Position numbers and translations under genes: made by a program. Under the pieces are notes generated by a model, which did no database searches, was not told where the DNA came from, and saw nothing but the letters and a program-made list of their open reading frames with translations. Source: Lachancea mirantina (Eukaryota; Ascomycota; Saccharomycetes; Saccharomycetales; Saccharomycetaceae). Taken from it: 64,000 nt of DNA. The stretch lies in assembly GCA_900074745.1 (NCBI GenBank), contig LT598469.1, positions 1,484,776 through 1,548,775 of the forward strand, in the 5' to 3' direction. Every line of letters begins with the position of its first letter. Position 1 is the first letter of the stretch. Of this stretch, positions 29,696 through 39,501 are shown piece by piece.

Positions 29696-30991
29696 ATGGC
29701 AATCTTGAGAAAGCTCTTGGCCTTATCCATTGCATTGGTGTTGATTGCCGCCCACTCTAGTGCAAACTCAGATGTGTCGTTGAAGAATTCACAGCTCTCT
29801 TTACCTGAGCTTGTCAAGTCCGATAAACTCCCAGATACGTGGGTTTTAGGCGAATCTGCTGTCTTAAATGAAGGTAGGTTGATGCTAACACCAAAAAAAG
29901 GTACAGAAGGTTCTTTGTGGGCTAAGACTGTTTTCCATCTCCAAGAAAGCTTCACAGTTGCTTGGACAGTGAGAAGCGTAAATTTTCGAGGAAAGTCTCC
30001 AGGAGGACTTGCTCTCTGGTTTATTAAAGAGGATGCGAGCGAAAATAAAAATCTGTTCAATGGGCCTGACCATTTTGATGGCTTACAACTACTGATTGAT
30101 GATAATAGTGAAATTGGCGCAACTCTTAGAGGAAATTTTGGTGATGGGACAGAGACCATGACAAACCAAGACATATATTCCCATACGTTTGCTTCTTGTC
30201 TTATGGCTTACCAAGACTCATCTGTGCCCCTTACCATCCGATTGACGTATGTGGGTTCTGATGATAGGCTTTTGAAGCTTCAAGTCGATAATAAGGTGTG
30301 CTTTCAATCTACTAAAATTCAATTTCCTTTGGGCGATTATAAAGTGGGTGCAACAGCTAGCAATGCAAACACCGAAGAATCATTTGAAATTCTTAAGATG
30401 GACTTTTACGACGGTCCAATTAAGGAATCATTTATTCCTAACGTTAAAGAATTAGATCAGCCAAGACTTATCACAAAGGTCATTAACCAGAAAACAGGAC
30501 ACGAGGAACTCGTTGAAAAGTCTCCCATGGAGATAAGCGGCGGAGATGCAGTCTCTAATTTTGACCTCTTCAAGAAGCTGAATAGAATTGAGGGTAAAAT
30601 TCTTGCAAATGATATCGGTGAGCTCTTACTTTCTTTCGAAAAAGTCCTTGCTCTGCAAAAAGAGCAGGCACATAGGATCGATCAAATCATTGCCAAAATT
30701 GCATCGTCTGATGGTCACAAGGGCCAGATTTCCGACATGAACACAGATGAAACCTTCTCTGACTTTTTTAAAGTTGATCAGAAACTTCAACAGCTTTTGG
30801 AGGAACAGCAAAGAGTTAAAGAGCTTTCCAAAAAAAATGGAGGCCAAGATGGTCTCACTAGCGGGCCACACATCGATGAAATCGTTCGCAAACTCTCGAT
30901 GTGGCTAGTGCCATTGGTCGTTATAATGATGGTAATGGCCTATTATACCTTCAGAATTCGGCAAGACATTGTGAAGGCCAAACTTTTGTGA
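29696..30991 (+). CDS. EMP47: Emp46/Emp47-type L-type lectin cargo receptor
   Basis: This 431-residue type I protein has a signal peptide (about 1-24), an L-type lectin domain (about 30-250, with GGLALWFIKED and the FDGLQLLID strand), a coiled-coil stalk (about 300-380), one membrane span (LSMWLVPLVVIMMVMAYYTF) and a short cytosolic tail ending VKAKLL, a K-x-K-x-x retrieval signal. It should carry glycoproteins from ER to Golgi in COPII vesicles. The single gene corresponds to both EMP46 (YLR080W) and EMP47 (YFL048C); the dilysine tail is closer to Emp47. It converges with SWP82. Confidence 0.9.
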   Translation: MAILRKLLALSIALVLIAAHSSANSDVSLKNSQLSLPELVKSDKLPDTWVLGESAVLNEGRLMLTPKKGTEGSLWAKTVFHLQESFTVAWTVRSVNFRGKSPGGLALWFIKEDASENKNLFNGPDHFDGLQLLIDDNSEIGATLRGNFGDGTETMTNQDIYSHTFASCLMAYQDSSVPLTIRLTYVGSDDRLLKLQVDNKVCFQSTKIQFPLGDYKVGATASNANTEESFEILKMDFYDGPIKESFIPNVKELDQPRLITKVINQKTGHEELVEKSPMEISGGDAVSNFDLFKKLNRIEGKILANDIGELLLSFEKVLALQKEQAHRIDQIIAKIASSDGHKGQISDMNTDETFSDFFKVDQKLQQLLEEQQRVKELSKKNGGQDGLTSGPHIDEIVRKLSMWLVPLVVIMMVMAYYTFRIRQDIVKAKLL

Positions 30992-31057
30992 AGAGAAGGG
31001 CATCCCATTCCAAATAGTTACTTAGCCGCATCTTTATTTTACGCATTCCTTACCATA

Positions 31058-32599
31058 TTAGTTATTATTTACATAAGGTGGTTTAAGCCCTGTAATGTTA
31101 GAATGCCCAAGGAAGTTCGCGTTAGGTACGCGCTTAGTTGTGCGTACCTCTTCCATTTGACGCATGTCATTATAACTAATTTCCTTATCAACTTTGGAGA
31201 GCTCCTCATCAAAGAAATCTTTCAAAGCTTTTGTCTCATCCTTCCGCCTGAGACCAACCGGTAATCCAGCCTTATGCTGCCAGTATTTGCGCCATCTGAT
31301 ACTTCTTCCCTCGCGAGCACTTTGAAGCCCAGTCGTTAGAAAGACGGCATCGTGCTCATGCTCCAAAGTGACGACCTGATTCGGGGTCAGTCTCAGAAGT
31401 CTCCTTTGTAATTTATTCTTATCATACAAGGGCAAACCCCTCAGAGAATAGCTTTGGTCTTTATTACCAGATATTTTCAAGGGCAAGGCGTCAAATTTGA
31501 AGCCATTGATATTCAGAGAAGCATCGTGATGATCATCTGGGATGAGCGCTTGGGTGATTCCGCCTTTAGCAAACCTCGTTTCTGAGCTAGGCTCCAAAAT
31601 CTCGTTGAGCAAACGTTTGCTAGACTTACTTACAGTCTCGCTCGCCCCGACGGTGACGAGGTTCGTTGGCGCTAATTCACCTATTGGCGTATCCTGAGCA
31701 CCGTTTTGCGACGCCAATTGCGAAATGGTCCTGCTATGATATTTGGGCATTTTATAATGCGCACTTAGCTCCACGGATCCCGATATGTTTTGCCCTGCAA
31801 CGATCATGGCCAAATGTTCACCACCCCAGAAAGCTTTCCCGTACTCGTTGCGCAAATCTTCCGATGGCTGCTCAGAAACAGTCAGCAGAGGGTTTTCCCA
31901 AACCATGCCACTACTTGCCTGTACTTCTTCGGGCTTCGTCACATCTGAGTTCATGGACAGTGCTTTCACCAGCGTGAGTATCTTTTGGGGAACAGAAAAC
32001 ACTCGATGGTGAGGTCCAAAACCTTGTTCTCTCGCGGAAAGCTCCCAATAGTCATCAACAACGCGAGTACCAGCAACAATAACTTGTGCACCGAATAGCA
32101 TAAATACTGACCGAGTCGTCACAAAGTAGCGTTCATCTGGCGCAACATGGTCTAATACCTTGTGTGCTCTCAAAAATTCCTCTTGATCCGCAGATAACTT
32201 GTTAGGATACAACGAGGAGTTTTGTTCGAAGAAGTTTTCCACACCAGAGCTTATTCCCAGTGCAGCCATGACATCTCTCACCAATGCGTACATGGTAGAT
32301 GGTCCTTTGGGAAAGGAAAAAGAAGTGAATAAAAAATTCCGGCTGCCAATTGGGGAACCGTTTTGGTTCAGCTTAGTCTCTCCCTGCGAATCTCGCTTTA
32401 TTAAGACGTAGGCATCTGAATCTGTTGTTAATCTTTCTTTCATCACAAAATGGGGAACCTTCGGATATTTAAGAGGTGGCTCCTGGAGTGGCCCTAAACT
32501 ACGAATATATTCTGCAGGAATTGATAGCGAGTTTTTGAGAAGGAAAAGCTTATGCTCTTCTTCGAGTGCCTTGTCGAAACGCAAGATACTTCCACTCAT
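31058..32599 (-). CDS. SWP82: Swp82/Rsc7-family chromatin remodelling subunit
   Basis: This 513-residue protein has the Rsc7/Swp82 domain (about residues 85-290), with SSLYPNKLSADQEEFLRAH, the FGAQVIVAGTRVVDDYWE motif and GEHLAMIVAGQNISGSVELS. Swp82 is a SWI/SNF subunit; the paralogue Npl6/Rsc7 belongs to RSC. The place next to EMP47 matches YFL049W SWP82 rather than NPL6 (YMR091C). ATG 32599 is the first proper start; a GTG precedes it. This is the last gene of the conserved block; beyond it I recognise no collinearity with S. cerevisiae. Confidence 0.88.
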   Translation of the reverse strand: MSGSILRFDKALEEEHKLFLLKNSLSIPAEYIRSLGPLQEPPLKYPKVPHFVMKERLTTDSDAYVLIKRDSQGETKLNQNGSPIGSRNFLFTSFSFPKGPSTMYALVRDVMAALGISSGVENFFEQNSSLYPNKLSADQEEFLRAHKVLDHVAPDERYFVTTRSVFMLFGAQVIVAGTRVVDDYWELSAREQGFGPHHRVFSVPQKILTLVKALSMNSDVTKPEEVQASSGMVWENPLLTVSEQPSEDLRNEYGKAFWGGEHLAMIVAGQNISGSVELSAHYKMPKYHSRTISQLASQNGAQDTPIGELAPTNLVTVGASETVSKSSKRLLNEILEPSSETRFAKGGITQALIPDDHHDASLNINGFKFDALPLKISGNKDQSYSLRGLPLYDKNKLQRRLLRLTPNQVVTLEHEHDAVFLTTGLQSAREGRSIRWRKYWQHKAGLPVGLRRKDETKALKDFFDEELSKVDKEISYNDMRQMEEVRTTKRVPNANFLGHSNITGLKPPYVNNN

Positions 32600-33777
32600 C
32601 ACTGGAATAACCTTCCGCTCGTCTTAAAACGAATACCTTACCAGTGGCCAATTGCCAAGTCTTCTCAAGTTCTAAGAAGAGATTTTACGGCTCAGAACAC
32701 TCACCTTTTCCCCTTACTGTAGAATTTTAGGTATTTTGGTGTTTTTCGATTTCTCAAATTTCATCAATGAGCTTCCGCGATAATCATTGCTGAATAGCAG
32801 GTATTTTACCGGAACAAACCTGATTGACAATCCTGAACACAGCATGATTGCGGATTACTATAGACTGTGCCAATTATTCAAGTATCTTTCAAGATTTTTC
32901 CTCAAATGACAATTAACAGCGATTCTCGTAACAACAACCAAAATGTTATATAGGTTAATTGAAAAATGGTGCAGCTTCGATATCTCAAAACAACAAAGCA
33001 TGTCTCACCACAAGTGGAACAAAGCGTTTGAAATCATAATCCTGCATTGATTGAACTCGCCAATGTGAAACACAGCAATGGCTTAATTTCTTGGTTTTTG
33101 AAAGACTCGAGCAACCATTGGCAAAATGGCACATATTGCTCAAATGCAAAGGCTTAAAGCTTCGAGTTGTCACAGAGTTAAGTTCACCACCAAGCCAAGA
33201 ATCTATTCGTTAACTTTACAGAATAGATTCGTAACGTTTATCGTGATCATGTAGATCTCATGCCACATGCGGTCTGTGTTGAAAAAGGCTTTGCAAAGTA
33301 AACCTACAATGGACATCCTTCTGTCCACAGTGGTTACAAAAGACCGACTCTAGTTCGCTTTAACTGACAAATGACATGCTTCAGGAGGTGGACTTCGCGG
33401 AATACACCGGAGAGACGGTTATCTACCTTCTCTGATTCGTAAACCCAGATTTAGAGATCTAGCGTCCATGAGCAATTTTTAAGTAGGAATCATATCGGAT
33501 TTACTCTCAAAATATTATACAGTAAGTCGCCCGGACTGTTTTTGCGCGAGTTTGCAGATGCAGGTGAGCTTTCCCTGCGATTCTGGAAGATGGTTTCCAT
33601 TGACATGAACTTCCTGAACCCAAAAGCAAAGAGATGTCAGACAAATCGGATTATATAAGCTGCGATTAGAGAGAATTGCAAGCAGGCGCGGATTATAAGA
33701 AATGGTAAGTGCACATTCTAACTAATCACAACTACCACCAATCATTCTCCTAAACCACCTTCAAGCACATCTTTGTA
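32600..33777. other. Intergenic at the end of the syntenic block
   Basis: This 1.18-kb spacer holds the SWP82 promoter and the upstream region of the next hydrolase gene. TATATAA lies near 33650. No convincing gene, RNA or repeat is visible apart from the candidate intron described separately. Confidence 0.45.
33702..33765 (+). other. Candidate exon-1 ATG plus 61-nt intron (or 7-codon uORF)
   Basis: ATG 33702-33704 is followed at once by GTAAGT (33705), a branch-like TTCTAAC (33716-33722), then no AG until AAG at 33763-33765. Joining ATG to base 33766 adds MHIFV in frame before the Met at 33778. This copies the BOS1 layout (exon 1 of one codon, TTCTAAC branch). Weak points are the AAG acceptor and 44 nt from branch to acceptor. 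Unspliced, the ATG opens a 7-codon uORF ending at the TAA of the branch site. Confidence 0.35.
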
Positions 33778-34689
33778 ATGAATCCCACCGTCCCAGCAGA
33801 AAAGCAAGAAGTTGTGAAGGCTCAGGCCGATTTTTGGGCTCACTCTAGGCGTAGTCCGATCGTCCGGACACCAGCCGATTACGGGATGGAGTATGAAGAA
33901 GTTTCATTCCCCTCATACGATCAGGTTAAGCTCAAAGGTTGGTTCATCCCATCTGAAGGATCTAATAAGCTTATCATTTGTAACCACCCAATGCCTATGA
34001 ACCGCTATGGTTATCCCGGGCATCTTGATGAATTCAAGCAGCTCTGTGGTTTCGAAGTTAACTTTCTTCCGGAGTATAAGATTCTCCATGATGCGGGCTA
34101 CAACCTTCTCTGCTATGATCAGCGTAACCATGGCGAGAGCGGCGAGGGTGACGGCGGTGTAGCTGCCGCTGGAAGACATGAATGGAAAGACTGTGTCGGT
34201 GTAAAGATTTGGGCCGACAAGCATCCAGTCTTTTCTAAGATGAATTTAGGATTAATGAGCAGATGTATGGGCGCAAACGCCCAATTCGAGGCAATATCGC
34301 GATATCCAGAGCTCTTTCACAACGTCAAATGTATGATTGCTCCTCAGCCGGTCACTGTCAGGTACGCTGCCGAAGCTTTTTGTGATCAATTGGGCATTTT
34401 GGAATACATAGATGTTCTTGACGAAGAGATACGAAAACTGGGGGGCTTCGCGACAACAGAAATTGGCCCAAAGCCTTTTGTTCCCAATGTCCACTTGCCA
34501 ACTTTAATTAGTCAAGTTCATGAGGATTCCTGGACTAAGCCAGAAGATGTGGAAAATATTTTCGCACTATTAGGTACCAGGGAAAAGAAACTCGTGTGGA
34601 TTGAAGGAACGAAAAACAGGTTCGACGGTTACAACTTTTTTGGTGAGCATCCCAAAGAAATGCTCAATTGGTACGCCAAATACATGTGA
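33778..34689 (+). CDS. Alpha/beta hydrolase with a Cys nucleophile elbow
   Basis: This 303-residue protein has the alpha/beta hydrolase layout: a strand-turn with ICNHPMPMN (about 67-75), YDQRNHGESG (about 113-122, typical before the nucleophile), a nucleophile elbow GLMSRCMGAN with Cys163 where Ser is usual, a possible Asp in QVHEDSWTKPED (about 248), and a His-containing end (FFGEHPKEML). Similar SRCMG elbows occur, as I recall, in bacterial and filamentous-fungal hydrolases of unknown substrate. There is no signal peptide, so it is probably cytosolic. ATG 33778 gives a full-length product, but splicing from 33702 could add five residues. The biological role is not known to me. Confidence 0.75.
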   Translation: MNPTVPAEKQEVVKAQADFWAHSRRSPIVRTPADYGMEYEEVSFPSYDQVKLKGWFIPSEGSNKLIICNHPMPMNRYGYPGHLDEFKQLCGFEVNFLPEYKILHDAGYNLLCYDQRNHGESGEGDGGVAAAGRHEWKDCVGVKIWADKHPVFSKMNLGLMSRCMGANAQFEAISRYPELFHNVKCMIAPQPVTVRYAAEAFCDQLGILEYIDVLDEEIRKLGGFATTEIGPKPFVPNVHLPTLISQVHEDSWTKPEDVENIFALLGTREKKLVWIEGTKNRFDGYNFFGEHPKEMLNWYAKYM

Positions 34690-35572
34690 ATGAGTTGTCC
34701 TTGGTTGCATGAACAGAAGTCGCCAAATAGACTAACGGACTACTCGTAGAATGTCAAATGGCATTTGTTTTAGCTGAAGTAGTTTGAACGAAGATTCAGG
34801 GATGAACGTCAACTATATCCATGTGCCGTCTGGCCATCTCCTTTTGGTCGTTGCGTTATTGAAGCTCACAAAGATACTTTGGAGACGGAGAGTCTTGCTT
34901 CTAAACCCCTGCCTTGTGCTACATCGGTTGAAATTATCAGACTCATTGTAGAGACCTTCAAAGCCCCTAACAACAACGAGCGTGATACCCAGTTTGGATT
35001 ATAGACAGGGATTGTAAGTTCACGCCTTCAAGCATGTATTCGACAAATGCGGCTCGTTAACCTGCTCAGATTTTGACTTGGCTGTGTTTCAATAACCTTC
35101 AAAAACATCAGAAATATAATTCAACGTTATGGGTTTGATTCTCTGTTGCTTTCAGCGGGATAAATTGAAGAATATTCTTACATCACAGTATTCGCCGTAC
35201 GGCTGGTGGCTGATTAGAGCTGTGAAATGGTTTCATGATTATCACAGGGATCGTTTAGAGTTCTATATCGTCTGATGATTCATTTTCGAGCAACCAACTG
35301 GATCGTCCCCTATGCTATTCTGTCATCTCGATCACGTGATAGAAATTGACGATTACTTCACATGATAATTTTGCCCATTGTGAACTCCTTCAAATAAATC
35401 AGCGGTTTAAAATTGGTGGGAATTCTTAGCGAGGTTCCACAAAAAACGCGTAGGGTGTCGTCCATACTAAAAATTATCTCAATTTCAAGTATCTTCGGAA
35501 GTAAATTTATATAGCAGACTTATGAACTTGATGCGGTCAAGTTAATTTGTACAGTAGTCCCTCGACCAAGGA
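34690..35572. other. Intergenic, convergent hydrolase / DUR3
   Basis: This 883-bp gap separates two gene 3' ends, long for convergent genes here. It contains an LTR-like repeat end (35316-35395). A frame at 34801-35004 is open for 67 codons with no start and no recognisable family; I do not call it. Confidence 0.45.
35316..35395 (+). repeat. Degenerate LTR-like repeat, copy A
   Basis: Bases 35316-35340 (TATTCTGTCAT then a CACGTG palindrome) match copy B at 63325-63349 with 24 of 25 bases identical. The copy continues through AATTGACGAT-like sequence to CTCCTTCAAATA (35384-35395), which corresponds to the CTCCTTCCAACA end of copy B. The left end is not clear; TGTTGC near 35142 is a possibility. 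Confidence 0.4.
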
Positions 35573-37570
35573 TCAAACAGAGGTCTCAGTTACCTTGAAT
35601 CCACTGCCTTTACCCACTTCATAGTTCTCGTGGTGTAAGCTCAGGGGCTCCTCCCCTTCTAAGGTTTGATTAACTGTGCCTTTTGACTTTCCCAAAACGC
35701 GATCATAAAGTGTTCTAATCGACCTGCGGCCCTGCCATAACGGGAACACAATGATATAAAGCGCAGCGCATAATAACCAAATCAGCATAACAATCATAAA
35801 TGCCGAGAAAGAACCTTTACTCAGGTCCCCACCCCAGCCATATAGCGCGCAAGTCAAGATGACATAAACTCCAAGCAGGAAAAACACGTTAATACAAAGA
35901 CTGTAAAAACTGTGGCGACGCAATATTTGAGACTCATCCTCGTTCGCAATCATAGCTTGTTTTTCTTCAATATCAACGTCGTCCGCAGTCTTTATTTGAT
36001 CCTTTATACTTGCCATATTGAAGGAACCCTCAGGCTTGACCAGCGAAATGACCACAATGTAGACAGCAGATGAGAAAAGGCTAACTATATTTCCAATGAA
36101 TGTTGCTTCGGTGGTCATTAACGAATTCTTGTTGACAGCTCCAGCGTATCTATGAGTTGCCCCAATCCAGCAAGCCACGCCTGTTGCAGTTCCCAAAGGA
36201 GCACCAATAAGGAGCGACTTCTTCGTCATTTTTGGCCAGAAGAGCGCGAGCGTGACAGATGAAACTTCAGGATTTAGAACGATTCCCAAGAAACTCAAAA
36301 GCCATCCAACCGTTACGCCAATGTAATTGAAAACAACTGCTAGACATGCCATGAACATCCCGAACATGACGACAGAGATATGGGAGGCTCTGACAAGTTT
36401 GTCACCTGAGGCATTTGGATTGATATAAGTTCTGTAGACATCATAAGTGGTAATTGAAGAAAATGCAATGAGTTCAGCAGAAGTTGCAGATGTCACGGAC
36501 ATAAATAACATCACTAAACCTGCTGCCGCCCCACTCTTCCCGAAGATCGCCGCTAACCCGTAAATAACCGGTAATCCTGCATTGACTTCGTCATCACTTA
36601 ACGCTAAGGGATAAGTGACCGATGCAGGATTGAGGAGCAGGGCTCTACAGGCCAAGCCTGCAGACGATCCAAGAGCAAAAGGAATTACCCACCAGCAAAT
36701 ACCACCTAACATATAACCAGTGAAAACACTTCCGGAATCGGACGCAATTGCACGTTGCGAATATCCCGGGTCACCAAAGACAGAAGAAAGTCCACCAAGC
36801 ATAACAGACCACGTCAAAAGCACCATATTTTTGTCTTTAAATGACAAGTAGCTTGTGCCAGCCGCTGGGAAGTGAAGCTGTACCTCCTTCAAAAGATCCC
36901 ACATCTTACCGGGAGAACCAATCAAGGATGAGTTGCAGTAGATCGTGTAAGAAGAAACAATCAGAATCATGTAGATTATCACTGTGTGAACCCAGTCAGA
37001 GATGAAGGTCGCCTTAAGGCCACCGAGAGCAGTGTACACAATCACATTCAATGGTAGCAAGAAACTTGCGGCCACGGTATGCATTCCGGTCGCTGCTGAG
37101 AAACCTTGGGAGCCCCCCAGTAACAACAAGGCCGAAACAATAATGTTTGTTGCCGCACAATAACATAAGTATAGTAGGTGGCCCCATTTCCCGAATCGAA
37201 CGTAGAATACTTCCGAGACTGTGTGGGCCGTAGGTGCATTGAGTTTAATCTGGAGCGCAAGAAATACGAAAAGTGTAACCTGAATTGTTCCTCCAACTCC
37301 GTAAAGCCATCCGCCGCTCACGCCATGTAGATAACTCCAGGTACCTGATGTCAGCAAAGTCGCAGGCCAGGTCCACGCGGAGACCGTCGACGATGCAATC
37401 AGCCCCGAACCAACATTACGAGATGCTGTAGAAAAGCGCTCTGAGTTTTGGACTTGACCCATATACTTTGAAAGAATCTTTGAGATGCTAACCATAAGCA
37501 AAGCGAATGCTGCCCCAATGCCGAGGGCAAACCCATAGCCGTAACCTTCAGAAAGGATAGCTTGCGTCAT
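35573..37570 (-). CDS. DUR3: Dur3, urea/polyamine transporter (sodium:solute symporter family)
   Basis: This 665-residue polytopic protein belongs to the SSS family and has about 15 membrane segments. Family marks include the start SEGYGYGFALGIGAAFALLMV, SAWTWPATLLTSG, the GALGGLKATFISDWVHTV-like segment, and FGDPGYSQRAIA. Dur3 imports urea (and polyamines) across the plasma membrane by proton-coupled transport. The S. cerevisiae protein is longer at its C-terminus (735 aa). CTTATC at 37862-37867 is a GATA-factor site in its promoter, in line with nitrogen control. S. cerevisiae carries DUR3 elsewhere, so the location here is not syntenic and it could be an extra copy. Confidence 0.9.
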   Translation of the reverse strand: MTQAILSEGYGYGFALGIGAAFALLMVSISKILSKYMGQVQNSERFSTASRNVGSGLIASSTVSAWTWPATLLTSGTWSYLHGVSGGWLYGVGGTIQVTLFVFLALQIKLNAPTAHTVSEVFYVRFGKWGHLLYLCYCAATNIIVSALLLLGGSQGFSAATGMHTVAASFLLPLNVIVYTALGGLKATFISDWVHTVIIYMILIVSSYTIYCNSSLIGSPGKMWDLLKEVQLHFPAAGTSYLSFKDKNMVLLTWSVMLGGLSSVFGDPGYSQRAIASDSGSVFTGYMLGGICWWVIPFALGSSAGLACRALLLNPASVTYPLALSDDEVNAGLPVIYGLAAIFGKSGAAAGLVMLFMSVTSATSAELIAFSSITTYDVYRTYINPNASGDKLVRASHISVVMFGMFMACLAVVFNYIGVTVGWLLSFLGIVLNPEVSSVTLALFWPKMTKKSLLIGAPLGTATGVACWIGATHRYAGAVNKNSLMTTEATFIGNIVSLFSSAVYIVVISLVKPEGSFNMASIKDQIKTADDVDIEEKQAMIANEDESQILRRHSFYSLCINVFFLLGVYVILTCALYGWGGDLSKGSFSAFMIVMLIWLLCAALYIIVFPLWQGRRSIRTLYDRVLGKSKGTVNQTLEGEEPLSLHHENYEVGKGSGFKVTETSV

Positions 37571-39209
37571 TTGGAAAAGGGCTTCGACAACAAAAATTCA
37601 GTTTAATGCCACGGCCTAGTTGATAGAGGAGCTATTAGCAAATATCCTGCCGGCACAAAAGCTTTCGGTATATATATAAATTCACATCCTTAGTTGCAGC
37701 CTCTGTTCTTCCGCGTTCGGACTCATCCTTGGGCTCCGGTGCTGGTTTTAAACGTTAATGCGCGCAAAGTTATGCCAAGATTCGCTACGTTTTAAGACTC
37801 CGAAGTTTTTTTGTGTAATGCTATCTGTGAAGATCGCGATAAATATATGCGGTGACACAACCTTATCTTAGATATATACGAACAAAAATTCTCAAGTCGT
37901 TCATGTCACTTTAAATAGAAGCCAAAGGTATAAGTGTTGACAATTACGAAGACTAATCGTAAAAGAGATTGCTGCTCGTGCTACCCAGGCCTGTTTCTGT
38001 TTTCTTTCGCCTCAGTAGTGATCAAAACAAAATCAATACCTAACTTTTTGACATGCCATCAAGAGAAGGGTAGATACTGCTATTTTGGGCTCAAAAGTAT
38101 CATGTTTTAACTTTTGAATTGGTAAAACACACAATTAGGAAAGAGAGCTAATTGAGCTCACGCTGCTGAGGTTTTATATCTTTTTGTTACCATAATGTTC
38201 ACAACTGGGCAGCCCACACTGGCCAAAGAGTACCGGAAAATGATGTCGAGTTAGGCTAACTTACAAAAGTTAATATAATCAAGAGCCACCTAACTCACCA
38301 AGACTCGCATCTACTGAGACCTTTTTCGGCTTGTCTCAGTTTATCTTCGAGGGCACTCACACTTTCGAACCAAGAGATAATTTGGCAGTAACTTTGACGC
38401 AATCTATATGTCACGAAGATTTTTTGGTGCGTTCGCTCGGATTATTGCTTTCTCATCCAACTGTAAAGATCTGGCCTCTGAGATCACAAGTTGACCTTCA
38501 CCTCTTAGCAGTTATAGACCTTCCCTAGAGATTTTCAGTCTCTCTATGAACATTTGACTTAAACTGAATTTCTATCTACAAATCATTTGATCTTAAATTC
38601 ATTGGAAACTCTCAGCAAGAATATTTACACTTTCTTTTGAAGCCGACCGTGTTTTCCCAAGACCAAAACTTTCTTTGCAACACATATCTCTGAACTACAA
38701 TCGATACTATTAGACAGGATGATTGCCAAAACTTCTAAAACAATTTCAGTGTTGGTTTCCCAATCCCTTGTTAGTATTTTGGCACATGCCTACCTCTTAA
38801 TAGGTGCATGTAGCTTTCAAGAAAAGCAATTAGTCTCTCACAAACCTTGCCAGCGGCTTAAGTTGTAAGTGTCTCTTTTCACCACCTTTCAATAAAAAGA
38901 AGTTTACATTACACTAAAGCGAAATCGAGTTAGTATTATTTTGGGGCCTGACGGCTGTACGTATTCGATAGGTTTCAGAGAGCTTTAGTTGGAGACCCAG
39001 ACCTCTCCAATGGGTAAAGTACATCGAGAAATGAGTGCTCTCAATCTGGGCATACCATCTCTTTTCAAAAAAGAAAATTAATAGCGTTTCCGTTGACCGT
39101 TGTTCATTCCAATAGAGCAATGATTCAAACATCAAACCACGCATCTATGTGGATAAGCTTGGCTCCTCAAGGATTCGAACTTGCCCACAGTGCGATTCTC
39201 CCTTACTTG

Positions 39210-39233
39210 TATTCTGTCATCGAGGCACGTGAT
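39210..39233 (+). repeat. LTR-like repeat core, copy D (fragment)
   Basis: TATTCTGTCAT (39210-39220) is identical to copies A and B, followed after a few bases by GCACGTGAT in place of ATCACGTGAT. Flanking similarity is weak and no LTR end is visible, so this may be a remnant or chance. Confidence 0.25.
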
Positions 39234-39284
39234 ATGATCTCGTCATATGCGAAAAGTGTAAAATGCAATTGCTATCAGTCTGTC

Positions 39285-39391
39285 TTCTAGAATATGCAAT
39301 GAAGCATTCTGAGCATAATATTCATGAGCATTTCAGTTACGTCACATTCTACGATGGAGTGAATGCGCTACAGATTCATAAGCGTTAGGGG
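39285..39391 (+). promoter_or_regulatory. Heat-shock and stress elements of HSP31
   Basis: TTCTAGAA (39285-39292) is a perfect TTC-nn-GAA heat-shock pair, with a further GAAGCATTC just downstream, and AGGGG (39387-39391) is a stress-response element. They lie 110-220 bp before the HSP31 ATG, fitting Hsf1 and Msn2/4 control of this family. Confidence 0.5.
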
Positions 39392-39501
39392 ATATTTTGT
39401 CAGGCTAATGCGAGTCAGGTACTTAAGCCCTTCGGTTTATTGAATCATTCCTTCTCGCCGTTGCGTCGTCCTTTCTGATCATAGACCATACGACAACCGC
39501 A

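Larger units (their letters stand above)
37571..39501. other. Long divergent spacer, DUR3 / HSP31
   Basis: This 1.93-kb region contains the DUR3 promoter on the left and the HSP31 promoter on the right, plus one repeat fragment (39210-39233). Its short open frames are not gene-like. No RNA gene is convincing. Confidence 0.45.

Noticed and set aside
34801-35004. 67-codon open stretch after the Cys-hydrolase gene
   Set aside because: No start codon and no family match; the length is within chance for six frames over this gap.
35331-35515. ATCACGTG followed by TCTTCGGAAG as a point centromere (CDEI-CDEIII)
   Set aside because: The intervening sequence is not the highly A/T-rich CDEII and the right-hand motif does not match CDEIII. 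Copy A of the dispersed repeat explains the CACGTG better.
39160-39200. tRNA-like T-arm (GGATTCGAAC on the plus strand) as a tRNA gene on the minus strand
   Set aside because: The T-stem does not pair, there is no matching 5' acceptor strand, and no D or anticodon arm can be found.
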